From a virus: DNA of 25,562 nt. The position numbers and the translations under genes are program-made. Of the stretch, positions 12,292 through 18,472 are shown piece after piece; positions within the stretch are counted from its first letter, which is position 1; the number at the start of each line of letters is the position of its first letter. The stretch spans positions 1 to 25,562 of IMG/VR virus record IMGVR_UViG_3300021420_000114. One strand, 5' to 3'. The notes beneath the pieces were generated by a model. That model made no database searches. It was not told the origin of the DNA and saw only the letters and a list, made by a program, of their open reading frames with translations.

Positions 12292-12638
12292 GCGTTCCTG
12301 AATTTACTCCCCGCGCACGGATGGCGACCCGCGTGTTTGTGCTCGGCGTCATCGGTGCCGCCGCCTTCTGCGTAACGATGGCGATCCATGCAGCGCACGC
12401 CGAGGGCTACATCGTGTCGTGCGATATGTCGGTCGGCGTGACGTGCTTCGCCGGACCAATGCACGATCCTTATGTCCGGCAGGTCCCGCAGCCGACATCG
12501 GAAGACGAGAAAGCCGCCGCGCGAGCCCGCGACGAACAATGGGTCAAGGACTGCGCGCCGACTCTTGTCCGTGACCGCTACGGCGTATCGCGATATCACT
12601 ACAACGATCCGGGTTGCGTGTTCGGAAGCCATCCGTGA
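12288..12638 (+). CDS. exported Cys-containing protein, 116 aa
   Basis: ATGA overlap start. Residues 9-15 are basic, followed by a hydrophobic core (VFVLGVIGAAAFCVTMAIHA) and AHA-EG, a clear signal peptidase I site near residue 38. The mature domain has four cysteines (VSCDMSVGVTCF, DCAPT, PGCVFG) that could form two disulphides in the periplasm. Second exported protein of the window after 483; the mature sequences are not obviously similar. Role unknown, possibly envelope-directed. Confidence 0.65.
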   Translation: MSVPEFTPRARMATRVFVLGVIGAAAFCVTMAIHAAHAEGYIVSCDMSVGVTCFAGPMHDPYVRQVPQPTSEDEKAAARARDEQWVKDCAPTLVRDRYGVSRYHYNDPGCVFGSHP

Positions 12639-12763
12639 TGCGAAATAGTTTTTGGTTCAATGCAGCGAAGGTCTCGCTGTGGCTCAACAAGGCTGCGTGG
12701 CGCGCCTACTCTTTCAGTGAAAAGCTCCGCGTCGCGTGCCTCAACATTTGGCTACGCCCATGA
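12638..12763 (+). CDS. cationic Trp-rich mini-protein, 41 aa
   Basis: Begins on the A of the previous stop (TGATG). The peptide MRNSFWFNAAKVSLWLNKAA and WRAYSFSEKLRVACLNIWLRP is amphipathic, with four Trp and several Arg/Lys, like the 34-residue peptide at 4611. Its stop overlaps the following ATG (ATGA). Membrane binding is plausible. Confidence 0.5.
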   Translation: MRNSFWFNAAKVSLWLNKAAWRAYSFSEKLRVACLNIWLRP

Positions 12764-13065
12764 GTCTAGCTTACGCGCCGCGCCTGACGAAGCCGATCAC
12801 GATCAACTTCAATGATCGCATCCGGCTCAAGATGAACGATTTGGGATGGGAGCTTCATCGCAAATATCACGACGACCTATTCACGCGCGCTTGTCCCGAT
12901 AAGACGAAACGCGATGCGATGTTCCCGTATCGCAAGCCCGAAGTCGGTGCAGATGGCTGCGTGGAATTTCATCTGTGGGATGTGGCGCAGATTTTCGGCG
13001 CGCACCTCTACAACGGCTGCACGCCGCCGTTCGAGTTGTCAGGCGTATTGGTGCCAGCATCATGA
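12760..13065 (+). CDS. hypothetical protein, 101 aa
   Basis: ATGA overlap start. Contains NFNDRIRLKMNDLGWELHRKYHDDL and later GCVEFHLWDVAQIFGAHLYNGCTPPFE. The pattern of a charged helix followed by a hydrophobic helix is similar to small phage 'conserved hypothetical' proteins that modify host transport or enzymes, but no family can be named. Confidence 0.6.
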   Translation: MSLAYAPRLTKPITINFNDRIRLKMNDLGWELHRKYHDDLFTRACPDKTKRDAMFPYRKPEVGADGCVEFHLWDVAQIFGAHLYNGCTPPFELSGVLVPAS

Positions 13066-13565
13066 AACTCACTCTGCAAGACATGCTCGACACGCTCAAG
13101 GGTCAGGCTCGATCCGACGAGGCGATCTTTTGGTTCGCGCTGTTCTGGAACAGCGGCTCACAGAGCGATCTATATCGCATCCTGTGCGAGACCAAGTACG
13201 ATCCGAGCTTGTACGCGCTGCGGCTCAAGCCCGGTTTCAAGATGGAGAAGCGCGAATTCCTCACTCCGGCGAACGACCCCGAGATTGTCTATTGCCACGC
13301 ATTGCTGCGCGAGCAGTACGAGCGCGCGTATGGGCCGCTGCGCGAGTACGCGCTGCGCGCAATCCCATATCTGGATGTCGCCGAGAACGACGTGGTGATT
13401 TGCGGACCCGGCCGACAATTCCCGTGCATCGAAGCCGACTGGCCGTGCCGCGTCTTCAAGCATCATGGTGAGCTTGGCGTTCCGTGCGCGGAGGACCCGA
13501 CGACGCGATCATTTCATCCGTTCAAGGCAGGACCGACCGGGCACATCATTGGATTTCGCCGGTAG
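13062..13565 (+). CDS. hypothetical protein, 167 aa
   Basis: ATGA overlap start. An N-terminal helical region (LTLQDMLDTLKGQARSDEAIFWFALFWNSGSQSDLYRILCE) and C-terminal beta-like parts with four cysteines in all (VICGPGRQFPCIEADWPCRVF). It is one of the larger unrecognised proteins and ends a run of tightly overlapping genes. Function unknown. Confidence 0.6.
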   Translation: MKLTLQDMLDTLKGQARSDEAIFWFALFWNSGSQSDLYRILCETKYDPSLYALRLKPGFKMEKREFLTPANDPEIVYCHALLREQYERAYGPLREYALRAIPYLDVAENDVVICGPGRQFPCIEADWPCRVFKHHGELGVPCAEDPTTRSFHPFKAGPTGHIIGFRR

Positions 13566-13723
13566 CGACCGTAGAGCTATACGAAATAGCTTATCGTAAT
13601 GACTCGGGATTATCAGTTTTAGCTTATATGCGCGACCCGAGAGAGCATTTCTCCGAACACTCGGATTGAGGGACGGCGCGTTTTGTGCGATGGTTCGGCC
13701 TCATTCAAACAGTGGAGGCGGAC
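13566..13723 (+). other. AT-richer intergenic gap with inverted repeats
   Basis: 158 bases with clearly lower GC than the neighbours. AGCTAT-ACGAA-ATAGCT (13575-13591) and CTCGGG/CCCGAG (13603-13608, 13636-13641) are perfect inverted repeats. A short frame runs through it but with AT-ending codons unlike the genes around. A TTATAT at 13624 has no good -35 partner. It may be a regulatory or termination region. Confidence 0.4.
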
Positions 13724-13831
13724 ATGGGCAAGCGGAAGCGCAAGAACGAAGATGACGAGCCGGTCCCGGCAGTACCGGAGACCCCCGAGGACGACAGTGC
13801 GCCGGACCCTCTTGACGACGACGAGGACTAG
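13724..13831 (+). CDS. acidic micro-protein, 35 aa
   Basis: ATG follows GGAGG by five bases. A basic head (MGKRKRKNEDDEPVP) is joined to a Pro/acidic tail (ETPEDDSAPDPLDDDED). About 13 of 35 residues are Asp/Glu, so it is probably disordered and could mimic DNA or act as an inhibitor. The strong ribosome site supports expression. The same frame remains open after the TAG stop. Confidence 0.5.
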   Translation: MGKRKRKNEDDEPVPAVPETPEDDSAPDPLDDDED

Positions 13832-14001
13832 CCGTGCGATCTTGACGGCTCGCGCATCTGCGACGTAAGTGGCGTTCCCGAGTCCCGCGAGGGCCGGGGT
13901 GCCCCGACAAGGAAGGATGCAAGTGGCACATCCATGAAGCCGGTGGAAGCCCGGCCCGGATTTTTCAGGAAGCCCCCGTGCCAAAGCCAGCCTACAAATA
14001 A
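13832..14001 (+). pseudogene. possible frame-disrupted small gene
   Basis: In the frame of the preceding gene, after its TAG, the sequence reads PCDLDGSRICDVSGVPESREGRG. From 13900 a second frame continues as CPDKEGCKWHIHEAGG then SPARIFQEAPVPKPAYK and stops at 13999-14001. Both pieces have GC-ending codons like real genes, and together they would make a Cys/His-rich protein (C, C, C, C, H, H). No start codon serves the second part. A frameshift near 13895 (run GGGGTGCCCC) or recoding would join them. Confidence 0.3.
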
Positions 14002-14028
14002 AGCAAGGACGGCTCTTGGCAATACCCG

Positions 14029-14304
14029 ATGATGAGGGTCGAGTCGTTCGCGTCGTGCTGCGACTGCGGACTTGTCCACAAATACATCATTCAGATCACT
14101 TCCGACGACTTCGCGGTGCGTGACGGTCGCACGAAGAAATGGCGTTACGGCCGTCGCGTGCGCATGAAGGTGTCGCGTGATTATCGTAAGACTGCGCAGG
14201 TCCGGCGCGGAATGGCGAAGCGCAAAGAACTTTTTACGACTCGTGACGGTTGGTACGTTCTGGCGCTCCCGATCCGAGCATCCCGCAAGCTAAGAAAATC
14301 CTGA
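14029..14304 (+). CDS. CCDCG-type conserved phage protein, 91 aa
   Basis: MMRVESFASCCDCGLVHKYI opens the protein: the CCDCGLxH pattern, from memory, is found in a group of small phage proteins without function and suggests a half zinc knuckle. Then come beta strands and a very basic region (RTKKWRYGRRVRMKVSRDYRKTAQVRRGMAKRKE). Either ATG 14029 or 14032 may be the start; no clear Shine-Dalgarno. Nucleic-acid binding is an inference. Confidence 0.55.
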   Translation: MMRVESFASCCDCGLVHKYIIQITSDDFAVRDGRTKKWRYGRRVRMKVSRDYRKTAQVRRGMAKRKELFTTRDGWYVLALPIRASRKLRKS

Positions 14305-14316
14305 CGCATTCTCGGG

Positions 14317-14345
14317 TTGCCTGATTGGTTAATAGGGTCTAAAAG
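14317..14345 (+). promoter_or_regulatory. TTGC-type promoter candidate with TGGTTAAT
   Basis: TTGCCT (14317-14322), 17 bases, TAAAAG (14340-14345). The spacer contains TGGTTAAT (14327-14334), which also occurs in the gaps before 19591 and 24397. It precedes the gene at 14385. Confidence 0.35.
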
Positions 14346-14384
14346 ACGGCCATCCCCCCTCTCATGTTTGCATGGGAGACCATC

Positions 14385-14612
14385 ATGGCCGTATTGACCA
14401 CAAAGGCCCGCAAGCACTTGGCTCCGAGCACTTTCGGGCTCCCGGGCAAGAAGGCGTATCCGATGCCCGACAAGGGCCATGCGGCCGACGCCAAGGGCCG
14501 CGTCACGCAGGCGCTCGCCAAGGGCAACGTGACCCCGGCGGAGGCGGCCGAGGTTCGGCACAAGGCAGACAGCGTGCTCGGCGAGACCGACTCCACCTAC
14601 CACAACAAGTAA
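14385..14612 (+). CDS. small conserved phage protein (LPGKKAYPMPDKGHA), 75 aa
   Basis: ATG 14385 follows GGGAG (14374-14378) by six bases; the frame open from 14364 is not preferred. Sequence MAVLTTKARKHLAPSTFGLP then GKKAYPMPDKGHAADAKGRVTQALAKGNVTPAEAAEVRHKAD. From memory, the FxLPGKRAYPIPDKxHARNALARV pattern is very widespread in phage and host genomes (DUF6582-like) and has no established role. Note that DKGHAADAKG shares letters with the tag of the following genes but is internal and in different order. Confidence 0.65.
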   Translation: MAVLTTKARKHLAPSTFGLPGKKAYPMPDKGHAADAKGRVTQALAKGNVTPAEAAEVRHKADSVLGETDSTYHNK

Positions 14613-14618
14613 CGCTTG

Positions 14619-14670
14619 GTTAACCGAGCCCATGGGTTTCGGTTGGCTGCGGCGCACTCGTTGATATATC
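14619..14670 (+). promoter_or_regulatory. GTTAACC-type phage promoter driving the tagged cassette
   Basis: GTTAACC (14619-14625), 17 bases, TTGGCT (14643-14648), 16 bases, TATATC (14665-14670). Here the box does not overlap a stop codon. ATG 14692 follows with GGAG (14680-14683). It is the only promoter candidate I see before the ten-gene cassette 14692-18891. Confidence 0.5.
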
Positions 14671-14691
14671 CTGCGCGTAGGAGCTACGTCG

Positions 14692-15018
14692 ATGAAGGAT
14701 GCAAAGGGCCATGGCAGCAATCCGCGCAACGGGGACACCCCCGTTGTGCGGCTCGATACTGTCGGAAGCCCGAACCGTAAGACCGGCTACAAGGGCAGCG
14801 CCAAGCAAGAGACGCTCGCCATGCAGCGGGTTTCGGACGAGGGCCGCAACCCGACATCCACGATCACGGATCGGATGGCGGCGATGACCCTCGGGCAAGG
14901 TCATCCGAAGTCGGGCGGCGTACCGTTCGGCTACGGCTTCGAGGCAGCGAAGATGAATTTAGATCGGGGCCGCAATGTTGCGCTCCCGCGCGGTGCAGAG
15001 AACCGGAGGAAGTCGTGA
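14692..15018 (+). CDS. tagged cassette protein 1 (MKDAKGHGSN), 108 aa
   Basis: First of nine proteins that open with M(A)KDA(K/Q)GHGS. After the tag (residues 1-10) the body has RMAAMTLGQGHPKSGGVPFGYGFEAAKMNLDRGRNVALP. The HPKSGGVP element returns as HPKSGQVP in the gene at 18952. No catalytic residues evident; probably a small structural or docking protein. GGAG lies eight bases before ATG. It overlaps the next GTG start (GTGA). Confidence 0.65.
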   Translation: MKDAKGHGSNPRNGDTPVVRLDTVGSPNRKTGYKGSAKQETLAMQRVSDEGRNPTSTITDRMAAMTLGQGHPKSGGVPFGYGFEAAKMNLDRGRNVALPRGAENRRKS

Positions 15019-15263
15019 AGGACGCACAGGGCCACGGTAGCAACAGTCGCGGCGACGCATACTCGACGAGTCGTCCCGCAGGTTCGGGCTTGCCGTTTCA
15101 CGTATCGCAGAATTTCGGCGCGGTCTCGCGTATGAGACCTGACCGCGACTTTAAGACAGACGCGGATCGCACGGTTTCCGATTTGCGTTCGCGCATGAGC
15201 AACACCGGGCCGGGCCACTCGGTTGGACTGTTGCAAGGGATCAAAAATCTTTTGGGAGGCTGA
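15015..15263 (+). CDS. tagged cassette protein 2 (MKDAQGHGSN), 82 aa
   Basis: GTG start preceded by GGAGGA (15005-15010). The tag has Gln for Lys at position 5. The body RDFKTDADRTVSDLRSRMSNTGPGHSVGLLQGIKNLLGG is largely helical with a hydrophobic glycine-bearing end (VGLLQGIKNLLGG) that could interact with a membrane or a partner. Shortest of the tagged set. Confidence 0.65.
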   Translation: MKDAQGHGSNSRGDAYSTSRPAGSGLPFHVSQNFGAVSRMRPDRDFKTDADRTVSDLRSRMSNTGPGHSVGLLQGIKNLLGG

Positions 15264-15264
15264 T

Positions 15265-15708
15265 ATGAAGGATGCAAAGGGCCACGGCTCAGACGCGAGA
15301 GGCGCGCACGCGCAAGGCGTCGAGCAAGTCGGTCAACAGCCTTTGGCCCCGCCGGAGAGCGCAGCGTCACGCGAGCTTCGTTTGTTCGCTGACAACGACG
15401 CCAATCTTCATCGCCAGTCAGAGACGCCGATCCGGCAGAACCTCGGTCAGAAGATGGACAAGGGCGTCTACGACCCCAACAAGGCGCAGACGCTTTGGAA
15501 ATATCACGCCGACCGCGCGGCCGAGTCTTACGGCAAGCAGATGGGCGGCAACGGTAAGGCCATGTTCTCCCCGGACGTGCGTCGCGAAGCGGCGCAGCAT
15601 TGGGAGAGCGAGACCCGTGGTTCGCTCAAGAGTGGCGAGTACGGCAATCCATACCCGGCGCATCAAACAAACCTGCGCGCCGCATGGGACAAGAAGCACG
15701 GGAGCTAA
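15265..15708 (+). CDS. tagged cassette protein 3 (MKDAKGHGSD) with HAQGVEQVG, 147 aa
   Basis: ATG 15265 follows GGGAGG by five bases. Tag residues 1-10; second motif HAQGVEQVG at 15-23. The body (NLGQKMDKGVYDPNKAQTLWKYHADRAAESYGKQM, then MFSPDVRREAAQHWESETRGSL) matches, as I recall it, a small helical module (L...KG.YD...A..LW.Y..D.AA..Y) found in phage and plasmid proteins. Function of that module is unknown. Confidence 0.65.
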   Translation: MKDAKGHGSDARGAHAQGVEQVGQQPLAPPESAASRELRLFADNDANLHRQSETPIRQNLGQKMDKGVYDPNKAQTLWKYHADRAAESYGKQMGGNGKAMFSPDVRREAAQHWESETRGSLKSGEYGNPYPAHQTNLRAAWDKKHGS

Positions 15709-15711
15709 GTC

Positions 15712-16329
15712 ATGAAGGACGCAAAGGGACACGGTAGCGACAAGCGCGGCGGCGACTACGCGCCGAGCGCGTCGAGCAAGACGCCCGTCTACAACCCGAA
15801 GGTTCAAGGCGGCAAGCGCATGTTTGGCCGCCAGCCGACCGCTTCGGAAGCGGCGGCGAATTCGGCGAACGTAAAGGCGTTCTCCGGTTTTGTTCGAGGC
15901 TTGCAGCCGATGACGGCGGAGCAACAGAAAGACCTGTTGGGTCGAACCACTCCGCTCGACAGTGGCGCGCATTCGAGTGGCGTACAGTCGGTCGGTCATC
16001 CCGAGCCCGCACCGAACTTTCGCCTGAATAGCTACACGCACGAAATCGTGTCGCCGTCCGGCGATGTCGCCGCGCGCATGAAGCTCGGCAAGAATAGCGG
16101 CCTCGCTGTCGATTATCCGGCGGGTGCCCGGGCTGCGGGGAAGGGATCGTATGGTCCTCAAATCTCGCGCAGCGGCGGCCCGTCAATCCACGACGCGGTG
16201 TCGATGCCGGACTATCGTGCGACGAAGGCGGGCAGCAACAGTTTTCCGGCAGAGCAGATCGGCGGCCCGCTCCACTACCTCACCGGCAATGATTTTGCCG
16301 GGCACACGGTCCGGCGAGTAAAGGGGTAA
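15712..16329 (+). CDS. tagged cassette protein 4 (MKDAKGHGSD), 205 aa
   Basis: Longest tagged protein. Tag at 1-10, basic Gly/Pro linker to about residue 40, a helix (NVKAFSGFVRGLQPMTAEQQKDLLG), then HSSGVQSVG at residues 87-95, and a C-terminal beta-like domain (RLNSYTHEIVSPSGDVAARMKLGKNSGLAVDYP, then GGPLHYLTGNDFAGHTVRRVKG). The internal place of HSSGVQSVG shows that this motif can be separated from the tag. No family recognised. Confidence 0.65.
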   Translation: MKDAKGHGSDKRGGDYAPSASSKTPVYNPKVQGGKRMFGRQPTASEAAANSANVKAFSGFVRGLQPMTAEQQKDLLGRTTPLDSGAHSSGVQSVGHPEPAPNFRLNSYTHEIVSPSGDVAARMKLGKNSGLAVDYPAGARAAGKGSYGPQISRSGGPSIHDAVSMPDYRATKAGSNSFPAEQIGGPLHYLTGNDFAGHTVRRVKG

Positions 16330-16332
16330 ACT

Positions 16333-16740
16333 ATGGCTAAGGACGCCAAGGGTCACGGCTCCGAAAAGCGTGGCGGGGCGAGCGCGGACGATCTTGTCAA
16401 GCTCGCTTATTCGACGGCTCACCATTTCGGACCCGACGCAAAGGGCGTGGGGCTGGCGCTTCAATCCGCCGCCGCACAATCAGCGAAGGAAATGGGTGTC
16501 ACCCCGATCAGTAACGGTAAGGGTGGTGCCGCGCACCAAGCTGGCGTAAACATGGTCGGCGGCCAAAAGCAGATCACGATCTTTCACCAAGACGGCGAGT
16601 ATGCCGTTCCGATCCCGGGCAACAAAGGTCATTCGTTTACTGACGACAAGGTAGATGCTGAAAACACGGCACGCACGATGCACGGTCAGAACATTGTAAT
16701 CAAGCATCGCGCGAAGTCGTGGGGACCGGAAATGGATTGA
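16333..16740 (+). CDS. tagged cassette protein 5 (MAKDAKGHGSE) with HQAGVNMVG, 135 aa
   Basis: Tag has an extra Ala after Met. The body has a helix (DLVKLAYSTAHHFG), HQAGVNMVG at residues 68-76, and the C-terminal QKQITIFHQDGEYAVPIPGNKGHSFTDDKVDAENTARTMHGQNIVIKHR, which looks like a small mixed domain. AAGGGG precedes the ATG. No known enzyme motif seen. Confidence 0.65.
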   Translation: MAKDAKGHGSEKRGGASADDLVKLAYSTAHHFGPDAKGVGLALQSAAAQSAKEMGVTPISNGKGGAAHQAGVNMVGGQKQITIFHQDGEYAVPIPGNKGHSFTDDKVDAENTARTMHGQNIVIKHRAKSWGPEMD

Positions 16741-16748
16741 GGTAAGTC

Positions 16749-17153
16749 ATGGCAAAAGATGCAAAGGGTCACGGCTCCGACTCGCGCGGCGGCAGCTATC
16801 CCAACATCGACAAGAATTTGCGCGGGCCGGGCAAGCACTCCGGCTATAGCGCCGCAGGCGATGTTTGGCATATCCAGAAATCGAACGGCCCCAAGAGCGA
16901 TTGGTACACGGGCGTCCGGCAAAGCAACGGCGACGTTATCAGCGGCAAGGGGCTTGGCGCAATCTCTCAGCGACTTCAAGCTGACTCCGACGCATGGACT
17001 AAGCAGGCTCTCAGTAGCCCGGCAGTCGGTGTCGCGGCTCAGCACGGCATTGATACGTCGCACCTTAGCGGACGACAGGATATGTGGGGTCGTACTGACG
17101 CCGATCTTGAAAAAGACTACGGTGGTCCGGTTCGACATTTTCAAAAGAGATAA
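16749..17153 (+). CDS. tagged cassette protein 6 (MAKDAKGHGSD), 134 aa
   Basis: Tag with the extra Ala, then DSRGGSYPNIDKNLRGPGK. The middle (AAGDVWHIQKSNGPKSDWYTGVRQSNGDVISGKGLGAISQRLQ) alternates strands with a Trp-containing turn and ends in a helix, consistent with a small alpha/beta domain. It lacks a HxxGVxxVG motif. GAGGTAAG precedes the start. Function unknown. Confidence 0.65.
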   Translation: MAKDAKGHGSDSRGGSYPNIDKNLRGPGKHSGYSAAGDVWHIQKSNGPKSDWYTGVRQSNGDVISGKGLGAISQRLQADSDAWTKQALSSPAVGVAAQHGIDTSHLSGRQDMWGRTDADLEKDYGGPVRHFQKR

Positions 17154-17156
17154 ATC

Positions 17157-17615
17157 ATGAAGGACGCAAAGGGCCACGGCAGCGATGCCCATGGTTCGCA
17201 TTCCGGCGGCGTGGACAAGATCGGTCAGCCGATCAAGTTGCACCCGAAGGTGCTCGACGCGATCCGCAATCAGCCAAACGGTTTCTCGGTGACGCTCGAA
17301 GGAAAGCAGCCGACATCCGGTTACATGGTTGCGAACCCGGGTCACTCCGAAATTCACAACCCGGATGACATCGCGAGCGAACGCGGACCCGGCATCATTC
17401 AGAACTACGTGATGGCGCACGCGGGCGCTCTCATGGAGCCCGGCGCTCACATCGGTGGGTGGACAGACCCCGACTCGAAGAAGACCTATCTCGATGTGTC
17501 GCATAACATCCCGGGACGCTTCGCTGCGATCCAAGCGGGCATCGACCGAAACCAAAAAGCGATCTATGACGTGAAGCGCGGCAAGGACATCAAGACAGGC
17601 GGCACAGGCGAATGA
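17157..17615 (+). CDS. tagged cassette protein 7 (MKDAKGHGSD) with MuF-associated-like domain, 152 aa
   Basis: Tag at 1-10 and HSGGVDKIG at 15-23. The remaining domain runs GFSVTLEGKQPTSGYMVANPG, then GALMEPGAHIGGWTDPDSKKTYLDVSHNIP and NQKAIYDVKRGKDIKTGGTGE. From memory, the GW.DP..GKTYLDVS...A......NQ.AI.D...........TGGTG pattern is a recurring domain in phage proteins, often at the C-terminus of MuF-type head proteins. This is the best link of the cassette to virion-associated proteins. Its biochemical role is unknown. Confidence 0.7.
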   Translation: MKDAKGHGSDAHGSHSGGVDKIGQPIKLHPKVLDAIRNQPNGFSVTLEGKQPTSGYMVANPGHSEIHNPDDIASERGPGIIQNYVMAHAGALMEPGAHIGGWTDPDSKKTYLDVSHNIPGRFAAIQAGIDRNQKAIYDVKRGKDIKTGGTGE

Positions 17616-18019
17616 CCAAATTCCGATCCCACGGCCCCGATGTGATGCCGACTCCGGCGAAGAAGCCGGAGCCGAAGCCCGGCGTATTGAACGAGCACCA
17701 CATCCCGATCTACGATCACAAGGGCCGTATGCGCGGGCACGTCGGCCCGCTGGCGACGGCTTCGACCGTTGCACGTTTCACCGGCCAGCATGGCTCGAAG
17801 CTCGGCAAGAAGGAAGGCAAGACTGCGTGGCTCAGTCCGCCGCCCCCTCCGCCGCCGAAGCCGCAGATTGATCCGACCGCCGTCGCCGTCGCCAAGGCGA
17901 CGCCAAAGCCGTCGAACGAAAGTCATAAGGTCGAGATTTCGGTCAAGCAGGCGATGGGGAGTGCCTCGAAGAAAAAGCCTGACAAGCCGGAGACGCGCGC
18001 TCGCCCGAAGCGGGGGTAA
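17612..18019 (+). CDS. untagged cassette member with polyproline run, 135 aa
   Basis: ATGA overlap start. It begins MTKFRSHGPDVMP, which keeps only SHG of the tag. A beta-hairpin-like part (NEHHIPIYDHKGRMRGHVGPLATASTVARFTG) leads to a seven-proline run (SPPPPPPPKPQID) and a Lys-rich tail (KKKPDKPETRARPKRG). The only gene between the first and ninth tagged genes without the tag. It may be a degenerate member or a specific partner. Confidence 0.6.
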   Translation: MTKFRSHGPDVMPTPAKKPEPKPGVLNEHHIPIYDHKGRMRGHVGPLATASTVARFTGQHGSKLGKKEGKTAWLSPPPPPPPKPQIDPTAVAVAKATPKPSNESHKVEISVKQAMGSASKKKPDKPETRARPKRG

Positions 18020-18022
18020 GCC

Positions 18023-18472
18023 ATGAAGGATGCTAAGGGGCATGGCAGTGATGCTCACTCGACCGGCGTACAGCAAGTCGGTCGCACTCCGCTTACGCAA
18101 ACAGACATCACCGAACGCCCGACCACTCCATTCATCGCAAAGATGCTCAAGGGAACGCTGCGAGGCGAGCGATACCCTAGTGAGATAAAACCAGACGAAC
18201 ATTTCTATCATGGGTCCGCGCAACAATTTGCTCCGGGTGCATTGATTGAGTCGGGTCACCCGGGGAACTTTGTTCGGTCGATGAGCCATGTCTACATGAC
18301 CACGCAGCCCGAAAGGTCGGATCAATACAAGGGCGCTCGGGGTTATGGCAATCACGTCTATGAGGTAAAGCCAACCGGGCCATTCGGACATCGCCGCGAC
18401 GCACGAGACGCGGAGTGGGCTTCGGAGTTTCCGTTGCGGGTGGTTCGTGAAGTCGAAAGCAAAAAGTCATGA
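18023..18472 (+). CDS. tagged ADP-ribosyltransferase-like protein (Arr family)
   Basis: Tag at 1-10, HSTGVQQVG at 12-20, linker, then a C-terminal domain of about 90 residues closely following rifampin ADP-ribosyltransferase (Arr). Matching elements are HFYHGSAQQFAPGALIESGHPGNF (60-83; FYHG with H63), HVYMTTQPERSDQY (89-102), HVYEVKPTGPF (111-121) and EFPLRVVREV (135-144). Arr enzymes transfer ADP-ribose from NAD+ to the rifamycin hydroxyl. The Arr-typical FYHG, VYxT and VxPTGPF are all kept, so the fold is likely intact. In a phage, a protein or nucleic-acid target is as likely as the drug. T4 Alt is a known ADP-ribosyltransferase that is packaged and injected. Fusion to the tag suggests delivery. 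Confidence 0.75.
   Translation: MKDAKGHGSDAHSTGVQQVGRTPLTQTDITERPTTPFIAKMLKGTLRGERYPSEIKPDEHFYHGSAQQFAPGALIESGHPGNFVRSMSHVYMTTQPERSDQYKGARGYGNHVYEVKPTGPFGHRRDARDAEWASEFPLRVVREVESKKS

Noticed and set aside
13484-13669. 61-codon frame spanning the end of the 13062 gene and the AT-rich gap
   Set aside because: Starts within the previous gene without a ribosome site; the second half uses AT-ending codons unlike all neighbours. The text reads somewhat protein-like, so it is left as an intergenic note only.
15418-18391. Several long minus-strand frames opposite the tagged genes
   Set aside because: They are out of register with the tag conservation, which holds at the protein level only in the plus-strand frames. 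The repeated VALCVLH-type words in them are just the reverse complement of the tag codons.
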